Source of the DNA: an uncultured Spirochaetia bacterium
GTDB taxonomy: Bacteria > Spirochaetota > Brachyspiria > Brachyspirales > Brachyspiraceae
Direction: 5' to 3'
DNA: 64,000 bases
NCBI GenBank assembly: GCA_947040495.1
Contig: CAMRBQ010000005.1
Location: 1-64,000 of the forward strand
A program made the translations under genes and the position numbers. Within the stretch, counting starts at the first letter, position 1; each line of letters opens with the position of its first letter. Below the pieces are notes generated by a model. It was given only the letters and a program-made list of their open reading frames with translations, had not been told where the DNA came from and searched no databases. Positions 26,035 through 35,592 of the stretch are shown here, one piece after another.

Positions 26035-27816
26035 ATGCAATCATCATCTATTAACATTTTTACAGATACTACAGTTGCTAATCTATGCAAAATATGGGGA
26101 ATAAAAAATAAATCTATAAGTAATATTGAAAAGAAAATTACAGATAAAACCTCTGTTATATCTAAATTTCTAACATTGCCTGATGATATTAAAGATATTA
26201 TATATCATCTTTTATTTTCATTTGGTGATGCTCATTATGCAAGCACTCGCTCTATTATACAAAAATGTAATATCAAGTTTAAAAAAAATAGTGAGAATAG
26301 TTTTGACACCTCATATATTGAAAATAGTGGATTTGTATATATACAAAAGAAAAGGGCAAAGCTAAATGCAATTGATGATACTATTACACTTCTACCTCAA
26401 ATAGCAATTATATTAAAAGATATATTTCTCAATAGTGAGAATGATTTAAAACTAATAAGACATAATAAAAATTATGATAAGAAACTATACTTAAAGTTTT
26501 ATGAAGATATAAAAATTATTTATAGCCTTGGTTTATCTTTTAATATAGAAGATATTGCATATTCATCTAATACATTTATATCAAAGGAATTTGAGATATA
26601 TAAAGATACTGTTATATACAGTGAAAAAATAGATTATATTATTTCAAATATAGACCTATTATTAAAAGCAGATATTCTCTCTTTATTTTTTATAAAAATA
26701 GATGGAAATATAAAATCACACATATCTATTTCAAATGATAAAGTTGTAGAAGATATAGAAAAATCTTTGAATAATATTAAAAAACCTATTAACTATAAGA
26801 ATAATCATAAAAATATATTTTATGATATTGATATGTTTATAGATAGGCTTTTAATGGGTAAAATAAAAATATCTAGGGATGGCAGCATAAATAAAAAGCA
26901 TATTAATGCAATTAATTCAGAAATTTTTACAGATAAAGTAGACTATAAATATATATATAATATCTGTTTAATATTGGATATAATAAAAGAAGATAATATA
27001 GACAAAGAAAGATATAAATATATAAAAAGCTTACAATTAAAAGAAAGGCTTAACTATTTATTTGGCTATATATTTTTGAATAACAATTATATTAGTATAT
27101 TAAATATTATAGACAGCGATGAATATAAAAATGATATGTCTATATATAAACTTCTAAATATAATAAACAGCACTAATAATAATAAAATATCGATTACAGA
27201 TATTAAAAATACCATAATAAATTTATATATATTTGGCAATATTTTTATACATGAAACTGATGATAATATATATATATCATTATCTAATAATGTAGAAGAA
27301 AAGTTTATAACGACAGGCACATTTGATTTTATGTTTATCAATCATCAATCTTTTTCTGATAAGTTTATATACTTATGCATGTTATTTTCTGAAATAAAAA
27401 AGCAAGATGATAACATATATGAAATGACCATTACAGAAGAAAGTATCTCTAATGGGAAAACGCTATCTCTACATAATACAAATTACACATTTGAAGATTT
27501 TATTGCTATGCTTGTAAATATGCTTGATAGATATGGATATAAGTTTGCTATGCATACAGAATCTACACTTAGAAGATGGTACAATAAATCATATTTTGCT
27601 ATGATTTGTGATAGTGCTGTAATAATAAAAATTAATAATACTGATAAAATCGATGAAATACTACATAGTGCCAAAAGATTACATATAAATATTAAAAAAA
27701 TTAGTGAAACATATTTGCTTATATCCAATGATAGCATATCAAAAAGCAAGATAATGAAGTTTTTTTCAACAAATAAAATAAATATAGATTTTGTGGATTT
27801 TGACGATATTTTATAA
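26035..27816 (+). CDS. Large hypothetical protein, weak resemblance to XPB/Ssl2 N-terminal-like domain
   Basis: A 593-residue, very Ile/Asn/Lys-rich soluble protein. No motif gives a confident family. The C-terminal third (about 420-590) shows a pattern seen in helicase-associated XPB/Ssl2-like domains: TFDFMFINHQS, a YEMTITEESISNGK turn, a loop of helices, STLRRWYNKSYFAMICDSAVIIKI. There are no Walker motifs, so it is not a helicase itself. It starts 25 bases after lepB and is followed by an exported protein and proC. Confidence 0.55.
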   Translation: MQSSSINIFTDTTVANLCKIWGIKNKSISNIEKKITDKTSVISKFLTLPDDIKDIIYHLLFSFGDAHYASTRSIIQKCNIKFKKNSENSFDTSYIENSGFVYIQKKRAKLNAIDDTITLLPQIAIILKDIFLNSENDLKLIRHNKNYDKKLYLKFYEDIKIIYSLGLSFNIEDIAYSSNTFISKEFEIYKDTVIYSEKIDYIISNIDLLLKADILSLFFIKIDGNIKSHISISNDKVVEDIEKSLNNIKKPINYKNNHKNIFYDIDMFIDRLLMGKIKISRDGSINKKHINAINSEIFTDKVDYKYIYNICLILDIIKEDNIDKERYKYIKSLQLKERLNYLFGYIFLNNNYISILNIIDSDEYKNDMSIYKLLNIINSTNNNKISITDIKNTIINLYIFGNIFIHETDDNIYISLSNNVEEKFITTGTFDFMFINHQSFSDKFIYLCMLFSEIKKQDDNIYEMTITEESISNGKTLSLHNTNYTFEDFIAMLVNMLDRYGYKFAMHTESTLRRWYNKSYFAMICDSAVIIKINNTDKIDEILHSAKRLHINIKKISETYLLISNDSISKSKIMKFFSTNKINIDFVDFDDIL

Positions 27817-27870
27817 TGTATAAAATTGTTATACTTAATTATTTATCAAAACAATATTAAAGAGTCAAAA

Positions 27871-28470
27871 ATGAAAAAAACTAATATAGCAATATATTCT
27901 ATTTTTATAATTTGTATGCTGTCAAATTTATTATTATCACAAGATACTAATACTAATAATGTAGATACTCAAACAAATTCGCAAAAAGAACTAATCGCAC
28001 CCGCAAAAAGTACAGTTCCAATAACAGGCTTTGGGGATATAGCTCTTGGTAGTAATATGGAAAATACTATAGCAAATCTACTTAAAAACCCACTTATTAG
28101 CTTGGCTAGAAAATATAAAGAAAGTGATATATCTTCTGAAGTTTCTGATTCCTTCATTGCTATAAATCAAAATAAATTTTTCAGAAGCGGATATTTTTTA
28201 TTTCAAGATAATTCACTTTATTCTATTACAATAAGATATCAAGAGAAGCAAGTTGACTTTCTAGATTTACTTAATACATTAAATAATAAATATGGCAAAG
28301 GCTCATTTTTGGATGCAAATACTGTTGCTTGGGAATATGATAATAAGCAGCTCATACTTGAAAGACCTACAACGCTTAAATATATAGTAACTGATGTTGC
28401 AAATGATGTAAGGGTTAATTATACAAATATGATTGTTACAAATGCATTAGATGTACTTGGAGGAATATAG
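27871..28470 (+). CDS. Hypothetical exported protein
   Basis: A 199-residue protein when started at the ATG at 27871, where a signal peptide begins (MKKTNIAIYSIFIICMLSNLLLSQ). The in-frame ATG at 27826 would add 15 residues with no leader logic. The mature part has FGDIALGSNMENTIANLL and YSITIRYQEKQVDFLDLLNTL, a pattern seen in small periplasmic proteins of unknown role. Its stop is one base before the proC start codon. Confidence 0.7.
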   Translation: MKKTNIAIYSIFIICMLSNLLLSQDTNTNNVDTQTNSQKELIAPAKSTVPITGFGDIALGSNMENTIANLLKNPLISLARKYKESDISSEVSDSFIAINQNKFFRSGYFLFQDNSLYSITIRYQEKQVDFLDLLNTLNNKYGKGSFLDANTVAWEYDNKQLILERPTTLKYIVTDVANDVRVNYTNMIVTNALDVLGGI

Positions 28471-28471
28471 T

Positions 28472-29305
28472 ATGATTGATAATAAAAATATAATTGATAC
28501 AAAAAATATGACAATTGGTTTTATTGGTACTGGCAATATGGCAACAGCGATGATGAATGGATTTATAAAATCAAAAACTATAAATAAAAATAATATATTT
28601 ACCTATGATATCGATATAAAAAAGCTTGATTCTATCAAAAAAAAACTATCGGTAAATATAACAACAAATTATGATGAAATAATTAAAACTGATATAATAA
28701 TTATTGCCGTAAAGCCAAATATTGTTAAATCTGTATTAGAAAAATTATCAGCATGTAGCATACCACAAAATACTTTCATAATAGGCATAGCAGGTGCTTT
28801 ACCTTTAAGCCTATATGAAGGTTATATAAAAAGTAATACTGTAATTAGAATTATGCCTAATACTCCTATCGAAGTATTAGAAGGATTTACTTCTATTGTT
28901 CGAGGTGCAAATACAGATGAAAAATGCCTTACTATTGTGGAGCATATTTTTAATAAAGTGGGCGGCTCTTCTATCATAGATGAGAGCATGATAGATGCCT
29001 ATACAGCAATAGCAGGATGTTCACCTGCATATATATATACCTTGATAGATGCAATGGCTGATGCTGCTCTTTTGCTTGGTATCCCAAAAACTGAGGCAAT
29101 AAAACTGGTATCACAAACATTTTTAGGCTCTAGCAAAATGGTTAAAGAAAGCCAAGTACATCCTTCTATACTAAAAGATAATGTATGCACACCAAAAGGT
29201 ATAACTATCGAAGGTATAAGAAAAATGGAAGAAGGCAATGTACGTAGTGCCATGATAGAAACCATTATAGCGGGTTATAATAAATCAAAAGAATTGTCTA
29301 AGTAG
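28472..29305 (+). CDS. proC: Pyrroline-5-carboxylate reductase
   Basis: Final step of proline synthesis. A Rossmann start (MTIGFIGTGNMATAMMNGF), the IIAVKPNIVKSVL segment, RIMPNTPIEV, the GCSPAYIYTLIDAMADA helix and CTPKGITIEGIRKME near the C-terminus are all as expected. I place the start at the ATG at 28472, with GGAGG at 28459-28463 eight bases upstream; the earlier in-frame ATG at 28451 lies inside the preceding gene and before that ribosome site. The result is 277 residues, a normal length. Confidence 0.95.
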   Translation: MIDNKNIIDTKNMTIGFIGTGNMATAMMNGFIKSKTINKNNIFTYDIDIKKLDSIKKKLSVNITTNYDEIIKTDIIIIAVKPNIVKSVLEKLSACSIPQNTFIIGIAGALPLSLYEGYIKSNTVIRIMPNTPIEVLEGFTSIVRGANTDEKCLTIVEHIFNKVGGSSIIDESMIDAYTAIAGCSPAYIYTLIDAMADAALLLGIPKTEAIKLVSQTFLGSSKMVKESQVHPSILKDNVCTPKGITIEGIRKMEEGNVRSAMIETIIAGYNKSKELSK

Positions 29306-29437
29306 TTCTTATAATAAAGTAATAAAATTAAAGGGGATAATTAGCTATATTTTTTATATGTTTTATTCAAAAAGTAAAATGCAAATCTTATTTGAATAAG
29401 ATTGTATAACTTGGTATATATATATGTTACCTTATAG

Positions 29438-29466
29438 TTGAATTTATGCATTAAAAAATATACAAT
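29438..29466 (+). promoter_or_regulatory. Promoter of rimO, placing transcription start at the AUG
   Basis: TTGAAT, a 17-base spacer and TACAAT. Only six bases separate the -10 element from the rimO ATG (29473), and no Shine-Dalgarno sequence is present. Initiation seven bases after the -10 would give a leaderless mRNA. Confidence 0.65.
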
Positions 29467-29472
29467 TAAAAT

Positions 29473-30795
29473 ATGCAAGAATTAAAAAATGTTTTTATAG
29501 ATTCGCTTGGTTGTGAAAAAAATACGATAGATAGTGAACATATAATGTCTATACTTAAAGATGAAAAGTATAATATTATAACAGAGCCTAATGATGCAGA
29601 TATTATTATTATAAATACATGTGCTTTTGTAGAAGATGCCAAAAAGGAATCTATAGAAGCAATACTTGAACATTCTCTTTGTAAGAAATATGGAAAATGC
29701 AAAAGATTAATAGTGTCAGGCTGTATGGCGGAGCGTTATAAAGAAGATTTCCTACAGCTCGTACCAGAGGTTGATGCTATAGTTGGTATTCATAATTTAA
29801 AAAGCATACTAACAGCTATAAAAGAAAATGGCGCTTATTTAGATAAATATCAAGAAAATTATGTTGAATATTCTGGTAGAGTTAGCATGATAGAAAATCC
29901 TTATTCTTATATAAGGATAAGTGATGGATGTCATTCAAAATGTAGCTTCTGTGCGATTCCTTTGATACGTGGTAATTATCGTAGCAGAACAATCGAGTCT
30001 ATAGTTGCTGAAGCAAAAACACATGCAGAAAATGGTATAAAAGAAATAAATCTTATAGCCCAAGAAACTACATATTATGGCAAGGATATATATAAAGAAT
30101 TTGCTATTGTTAATTTACTGAAACAGCTAAGTGAAATAGATGGCATCGAATGGATAAGGGTTTTATATCAAAACCCATCTGTATTAAATAAAAAGATATT
30201 GGATGGATATTTTGAAATAAATAAAGTTATGCCATATTTTGATATCCCTATGCAGCATGTGAATGGGGATATATTAAAGGATATGAATAGGCTTGGCGAC
30301 TATACTCTTTATATGGATTTAATAAATGATATACGTAGCTATTCAGATGATATAGCAATACGCTCATCATTTATAGTCGGCTTCCCAGGTGAAACTACAG
30401 ATGAGTTTGATGACCTTTTATGTTTTGTTGATGAGGCAAAGATTGATAGGGTTGGTATATTTGTTTATTCAAAAGAAGAGGGAACAGCATCACTTCGAAT
30501 AAACAAAGAATCTGCAACTAAATCTGAATGCTTTGATAGGCGTGAAAAACTTATGGACGTTGCATTAGATGTGTCAATAAAGCGTCTTAATAGATTTATC
30601 GATAAAGATATAGATGTACTTGTGCAATCTACTGATACTGATGAGATAATAGGTCGTAGCAAATATGATGCACCAGATATTGACGGGCTTGTTTATATAG
30701 ATAATAAGAATGGAAAGAATATAAAAGCGGGTGATATAATAACAGTCAATATAACAAATAATAATGAACATGATTTATTTGGCAAAATAAACTAG
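29473..30795 (+). CDS. rimO: Ribosomal protein S12 methylthiotransferase
   Basis: A 440-residue radical SAM enzyme. N-terminal MTTase domain with the three cluster Cys (SLGCEKN, NTCAF, SGCMAE), a radical SAM core with CHSKCSFC followed by IPLIRGNYRSR, and a C-terminal TRAM domain. It adds a methylthio group to Asp of ribosomal protein S12. RSR and the DGCHSKC context favour RimO over MiaB. No ribosome site is visible; a consensus promoter 6 bases upstream suggests a leaderless transcript. Confidence 0.93.
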   Translation: MQELKNVFIDSLGCEKNTIDSEHIMSILKDEKYNIITEPNDADIIIINTCAFVEDAKKESIEAILEHSLCKKYGKCKRLIVSGCMAERYKEDFLQLVPEVDAIVGIHNLKSILTAIKENGAYLDKYQENYVEYSGRVSMIENPYSYIRISDGCHSKCSFCAIPLIRGNYRSRTIESIVAEAKTHAENGIKEINLIAQETTYYGKDIYKEFAIVNLLKQLSEIDGIEWIRVLYQNPSVLNKKILDGYFEINKVMPYFDIPMQHVNGDILKDMNRLGDYTLYMDLINDIRSYSDDIAIRSSFIVGFPGETTDEFDDLLCFVDEAKIDRVGIFVYSKEEGTASLRINKESATKSECFDRREKLMDVALDVSIKRLNRFIDKDIDVLVQSTDTDEIIGRSKYDAPDIDGLVYIDNKNGKNIKAGDIITVNITNNNEHDLFGKIN

Positions 30796-30856
30796 TTTTA
30801 TTTTTTAAAAAATGAACTATATTTAACTTTATAATTAATGAAAGGAATAAATAATT

Positions 30857-32647
30857 ATGGGTAAAAAAAACAAAGTCGCAGATGATAGAGATATAGTATT
30901 TGAGGAATATTTTGATATTATTACTCGAATTGTATATACATTGACTACTATAAATGAACATAATGAAGTATTAAGAAGACTTAATATGAATATAGATACT
31001 CATTTTGATTTTACTGATGATGACATTCGTGAAGAAAATGATAGTGAATCTAGCAAAGGCGATAGAATTAAGGCTATATTAAATCTTCATGAATCACTTA
31101 AAAGCGATATGCTTTATATAAAAAAATATAAAAAATATAATTTTAATATGGAATGTTTGGTTACTAGCCTTAAACTATCAGATATAGAGCGTTATATGCT
31201 TTATTGTATAACAGTTTACTCGCTTTATACAGACCCATTAGCTTCTTTGTCTATGAGAAAACTACTTGAGCTAGTTAGTATTGAAACAGAAATATATATT
31301 AGAAATCATAAATATATATCAGCAGATAGTAAGCTTATAAAATCACAAATACTTACAACATCAAAAGACAATTTTTCATCATCAATGGGGCTTGAAATAG
31401 GTCAAACGCTTGTAGGTTTCAGTAATTCCAAAATTTTATTTGTTTTGCTTGAAGAGATGGAATATTGTGTACTTAACAGAATAATAGGTGATAGTCTATC
31501 AGTAGAGTTTACTCCATCTATATCATTAAATAAAAGAAAATTTGAATCTATTGTCGAAAATATTACTCCAAAAGAGATAGTAGCAGAATTAGATAAATCT
31601 GTTATTGGACAGAAAAGAGCGAAGAGAGTATTAGCAGTGCAAGCTTATTTACATTATATGCGTTTACAAAATGCCCCACATATACCATTCCGTTCAAATA
31701 TAATGCTTATAGGACCAACAGGTGTCGGTAAAACATATCTCGCTCAGACATTAGCAAATGTATTAGCATTGCCTTTTGCAAGAAGTGATGTGACCACTCT
31801 CACAGAAACAGGCTATGTAGGCGATGATGTAGAAACAGTATTATATGAACTTTATAAAAAATCTGATGGTGATATATCCGTTGCTGAAAAGGGTATAGTA
31901 TTTTTAGATGAAATAGACAAAATCGCAAAAGCAGATACCCATCAATCGACAACTGGAAATCCATCTGACAGAGCAGTACAAGAGGCTCTTTTATCTATGC
32001 TAAATGGTGAAGAAATTAGAGTCCCCGAATTTGGCGATAGAAGGATGATGCATAGCTCTGATGGAATACTCATGAATACCAAAAATATTTTATTTATATT
32101 TGGAGGTGCATTTGTTGGACTTGAAGATGTTATAAAAGATAGATTAAAAGGTGAAAATTCGATAGGCTTTGCTTCAAAACTTATTCATGATAGTAAAATA
32201 AAAGATAGTATTTTAGACAAAGTTGATATAAAAGACCTTGAAAAATATGGAATGATACCAGAATTTCTAGGGAGAGTACCTATTGTAACTACATTACATT
32301 CTTTAAATAAAGAAGAAATGAAATCTATACTAACAGAAGCCACAGATTCTCCGATACTAAAGTACTATGAGTTTTTTAAGGCGATGGATAAAAAATTTAA
32401 TGTAAGTGATGATGCTATTGATGCTATTGTTGATAAAGCATTTGATATGAAAATGGGTGCTAGAAGCCTAAAAAGCATTGTAGAAAATATAATGATAAAT
32501 GTACTTTATAACTTTGATGGTATAAAGCATAATGGAGTAAAATTAACTGTGAAGGATGTCGAAAACTATAATATCGATCATGATAAAGAATTTGACGAGA
32601 TAGATAATAAAAAAACATCGAGTGAAGATAGTTCCTATCTAGCATAG
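30857..32647 (+). CDS. ClpX-like AAA+ unfoldase with a non-canonical N-terminal domain
   Basis: A 596-residue protein. From about residue 237 it is a full ClpX ATPase: VIGQKRAKRVLA, Walker A GPTGVGKT (286-293), pore loop GYVGDD, Walker B FLDEIDK (349-355), the ClpP-docking IGF tripeptide (436-438), PEFLGRVP and sensor-2 GARSLKSI. The first 235 residues are not the Cys4 zinc-binding domain of ClpX: there are no CxxC pairs and the region is helical and acidic. The IGF loop suggests it still docks ClpP, with different substrate selection. clpP is not adjacent. Confidence 0.85.
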   Translation: MGKKNKVADDRDIVFEEYFDIITRIVYTLTTINEHNEVLRRLNMNIDTHFDFTDDDIREENDSESSKGDRIKAILNLHESLKSDMLYIKKYKKYNFNMECLVTSLKLSDIERYMLYCITVYSLYTDPLASLSMRKLLELVSIETEIYIRNHKYISADSKLIKSQILTTSKDNFSSSMGLEIGQTLVGFSNSKILFVLLEEMEYCVLNRIIGDSLSVEFTPSISLNKRKFESIVENITPKEIVAELDKSVIGQKRAKRVLAVQAYLHYMRLQNAPHIPFRSNIMLIGPTGVGKTYLAQTLANVLALPFARSDVTTLTETGYVGDDVETVLYELYKKSDGDISVAEKGIVFLDEIDKIAKADTHQSTTGNPSDRAVQEALLSMLNGEEIRVPEFGDRRMMHSSDGILMNTKNILFIFGGAFVGLEDVIKDRLKGENSIGFASKLIHDSKIKDSILDKVDIKDLEKYGMIPEFLGRVPIVTTLHSLNKEEMKSILTEATDSPILKYYEFFKAMDKKFNVSDDAIDAIVDKAFDMKMGARSLKSIVENIMINVLYNFDGIKHNGVKLTVKDVENYNIDHDKEFDEIDNKKTSSEDSSYLA

Positions 32648-32664
32648 TTATAGAATAAAAAATT

Positions 32665-33399
32665 ATGGATGAAAATTTTGTAGTATCGCTTAATGATATA
32701 GAATATGAAGGCCCGCTTTCTATTTTACTTGAAATGATAAAGCGATCTGAAAAAAATATATATGAAATATCTCTTACAGATATAATCAGCCAATTTTCTA
32801 ATTATATTAAGGAATATCAGAACTATACTCTTGATACAGCTAGTGACTTTATTATAAGAGCTAGTGAATTTCATCTTTATAAATCAAAAATGTTAATTCC
32901 AAAAGATTTTGTGCCTGATGGACAGACTGAGCACCTTCATTTTGAACTTGTACAACAGCTGCTTGAGTTTCAAAAATTTAAAATAGCATCACAAAGCCTC
33001 GATAATATGCAAGATATCGAAAATTCTATTATTGAGCGTAAAGATAAACAAAGATATACTCATGATAAAGACAAATATAATGGAGATGAGGAGTATTGGG
33101 AAGATGTAAAGCTATATGATTTGGTATATTCATTTGCCAAAATTTTCTTCACCCCTGAAGATGAGCTTGCTGTATTTTCAAATAGAGCAACATTATACCT
33201 TGAAGATGCTATAAATATGATAAAGCTAAAACTCAAAGATAATAAAAATTTTTCATTTGTAGAATTATTTTCTGAAGGCATTACAAAAAGAGAGCTTGTA
33301 ACATTTTTCTTGGCTATACTTGAAATGGTCAAAGAAAACATTATAAAGCTTCGTCAGGATAAACGCTTCAAAGAGATTCATATATTTGCATATGAATAA
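32665..33399 (+). CDS. scpA: Segregation and condensation protein A
   Basis: The kleisin subunit of the SMC-ScpAB condensin. N-terminal YEGPLSILLEMIKRSEKNIYEISL and the SEFHLYKSKMLIP segment bind SMC; the C-terminal winged helix is at about 170-240. Length (244 residues) is normal. It starts 17 bases after the ClpX-like gene. scpB is not in the window. Confidence 0.92.
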   Translation: MDENFVVSLNDIEYEGPLSILLEMIKRSEKNIYEISLTDIISQFSNYIKEYQNYTLDTASDFIIRASEFHLYKSKMLIPKDFVPDGQTEHLHFELVQQLLEFQKFKIASQSLDNMQDIENSIIERKDKQRYTHDKDKYNGDEEYWEDVKLYDLVYSFAKIFFTPEDELAVFSNRATLYLEDAINMIKLKLKDNKNFSFVELFSEGITKRELVTFFLAILEMVKENIIKLRQDKRFKEIHIFAYE

Positions 33400-33430
33400 A
33401 GTTGTTCGGCATTATATTTTATTAAAAGCT

Positions 33431-34678
33431 CTATATGTCACCAATATCTTTTCTATAGTATAAAACATTTTTATCTAAATGATTTATAGAATCATATACT
33501 TTTTTTCTAGCATCTGCCAATGAAGTACCAAAATCGACAACACTTAAAACACGGCCTCCACTTGTAACTAAATCATCATTTTTTTTATCTACACCCGCCA
33601 TATAAACTCTCGCCTCTATTTTATCTAAGTTATTGATAATCAGGCCTTTTTCATATTTATCAGGGTATCCTATAGAAGATGCAACAACACATAGGACATA
33701 GCCTTTTTTCCATGTTATTTCAATTTTTGCTAGATTGCCATTTATAGTATCTGTAATTAGCGAGAGGAAATCTGTTTCCATCATAGGCAGCACAACTTGA
33801 GTTTCAGGGTCGCCAAGCCTCATATTATATTCAAGCAAATATACCCCTTTCTTTGTAATCATAATGCCAAAGAAAATAAATCCACAAAACTCTAATCCCT
33901 CTTTTTTTATGCCCATAAGCGTAGGCTTTAATATATCATGAATAAATAAATTATTTATATCATCAGTCATATGTGGGTTTGGAGCAATGCTACCCATTCC
34001 ACCAGTATTAGGGCCAGTGTCATTATCCCCTATTTTCTTATGGTCTTTAGCAGAAATAAATGGCACAATAATATTTGAATCTGTTATCGATAAAATAGAG
34101 GCTTCAAATCCTTCAAGGAACTCTTCAATAACAATTTCATTGCCCGCATCACCAAATACTTTTTGTCCCATTATCTCATCAATGGCAGTAGTGGCCTCTC
34201 TTTCATTTTGGCATATTATAACACCCTTGCCAAGTGCAAGCCCACTAGCCTTGACAACAAGTGGGTATGACTGGCTTGCTATATACTCTTTTGCTTTATC
34301 TATATTATCAAATGATTCATATGCTGCAGTCTTTATACCATATTTTTTCATGAACAATTTTGAATAGGCTTTTGAACCTTCAAGCATAGATGAGGCTTTG
34401 TCTGGACCAAAAATATTTAAATTATGTTTTTTAAACAAATCGACAATGCCGTCTACAAGTAATGCTTCATTGCCAACAATAGTCATATCGATATTTTTAT
34501 TTTTGGCAAAATTTAAAATATCATCCATTTCATTCAATATAACATTTTCAGTTTTTTCTAACATAGAAGTCCCCGCATTGCCAGGGCTTATATATATAGA
34601 TTCAACTTTTTGATTTTTTAATATCTCAAAAGCTATTGCATGTTCTCGAGCACCACTACCAATAATTAACACGTTCAT
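33431..34678 (-). CDS. purD: Phosphoribosylamine-glycine ligase
   Basis: Second step of purine synthesis, making GAR from phosphoribosylamine, glycine and ATP. A 415-residue ATP-grasp enzyme: N-terminal NVLIIGSGAREHAI, the ATP-grasp YPLVVKASGLALGKGVI, DHKKIGDNDTGPNTGGMG and NMRLGDPETQ segments. AGGA lies 8 bases before the ATG. No other pur gene is adjacent. It is convergent with scpA. Confidence 0.97.
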   Translation of the reverse strand: MNVLIIGSGAREHAIAFEILKNQKVESIYISPGNAGTSMLEKTENVILNEMDDILNFAKNKNIDMTIVGNEALLVDGIVDLFKKHNLNIFGPDKASSMLEGSKAYSKLFMKKYGIKTAAYESFDNIDKAKEYIASQSYPLVVKASGLALGKGVIICQNEREATTAIDEIMGQKVFGDAGNEIVIEEFLEGFEASILSITDSNIIVPFISAKDHKKIGDNDTGPNTGGMGSIAPNPHMTDDINNLFIHDILKPTLMGIKKEGLEFCGFIFFGIMITKKGVYLLEYNMRLGDPETQVVLPMMETDFLSLITDTINGNLAKIEITWKKGYVLCVVASSIGYPDKYEKGLIINNLDKIEARVYMAGVDKKNDDLVTSGGRVLSVVDFGTSLADARKKVYDSINHLDKNVLYYRKDIGDI

Positions 34679-34709
34679 ATTTTTTCCTATTATTATATTT
34701 AAGTAATTT

Positions 34710-35393
34710 TTATTTATTTTTTAAATTCTCTATATCTTTTTTTGTCAACCCAGTTGCTTTAATAATAGTTTCTATATCTAAATTAAGATTTAATAATTTT
34801 TTTGCTATTCCAATTTTCATATCATAAGCATAATCTTGCTTCTCTTTATCCAAAATATCTTTAACATCATCAACAGCTTGATAGGTTATATCTTGTTCGA
34901 AAAAATCTATATATTTTTCTGTAAAAAAACTATAGTAAATTGATTCTTCACTTTCTAAAGATGAGCGTGAAATTATTATATGGTCAATTAAATTTAGTCC
35001 CAAATATTTCGACCTATGATAAAGCTTGTTCGTAAAGTCTATATCGTATTGCGAAGGCTCGGGCTTTTTTCTGGTTGTATGATTATGAGCAACTACAACA
35101 TTTCTTGATTTATGTTTTATAGCCGTATCAAAAATATCTATGATAGGAAGTTTTACCATGTTTTCAGCACCCAAAGCTACAAGATAAATGCAGACAACAT
35201 ATCCATCGCTATCCATGCCCATTATCCAAAAATGCTCTTTACCATATAAGTCTTTATTTTCAATTTTTAATACATGGATAAAAGCTCTATAATAATCTTC
35301 TACGCTACTTATTTTTATTGATTTTTTTTTAATATCTTTGACACTTCTAATTAACATTTTTTTATTATCTTCAGTTTTTTTCTTGCTTGCCAT
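34710..35393 (-). CDS. RadC/JAB-domain protein with a C-terminal helical domain
   Basis: A 227-residue protein. Residues about 70-160 hold a JAB1/MPN (RadC-type) domain: VVVAHNHTTRKKPEPSQYDIDFT carries the two His and Asp zinc ligands. The C-terminal 40 residues (MKIGIAKKLLNLNLDIETI, then TGLTKKDIENL) resemble the end of Rpn-family PD-(D/E)XK nucleases, a short helix-turn-helix. A ribosome site AAAGG lies 8 bases before the ATG. A 23-base sequence just upstream is identical to one at 53491-53513, next to a decayed relative. Confidence 0.75.
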   Translation of the reverse strand: MASKKKTEDNKKMLIRSVKDIKKKSIKISSVEDYYRAFIHVLKIENKDLYGKEHFWIMGMDSDGYVVCIYLVALGAENMVKLPIIDIFDTAIKHKSRNVVVAHNHTTRKKPEPSQYDIDFTNKLYHRSKYLGLNLIDHIIISRSSLESEESIYYSFFTEKYIDFFEQDITYQAVDDVKDILDKEKQDYAYDMKIGIAKKLLNLNLDIETIIKATGLTKKDIENLKNK

Positions 35394-35401
35394 AAAATAT
35401 A

Positions 35402-35424
35402 CCTTTATAATTTAATAATTATTT
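35402..35424. repeat. 23-bp sequence shared with 53491-53513
   Basis: An identical 23-base stretch (beginning CCTTTATAAT and ending AATTATTT) lies 8-9 bases upstream of the start codon of both the JAB-domain gene and the decayed gene at 53 kb, in the same relative orientation. It marks the two loci as copies of one ancestral 5' region. Confidence 0.9.
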
Positions 35425-35592
35425 ATTATATAACAATATTTTATTTTTTGTAGTACTTTTCCTAGTAGTACAATTGAATGCATTATAATGTATAACTTGA
35501 ATTATATGCATGCCAAAAGTAATAGTTGAAAAATATATTTATATGATATACTTTATTATTCAATAATATAAAATTAATAACAGGAAAAAACC

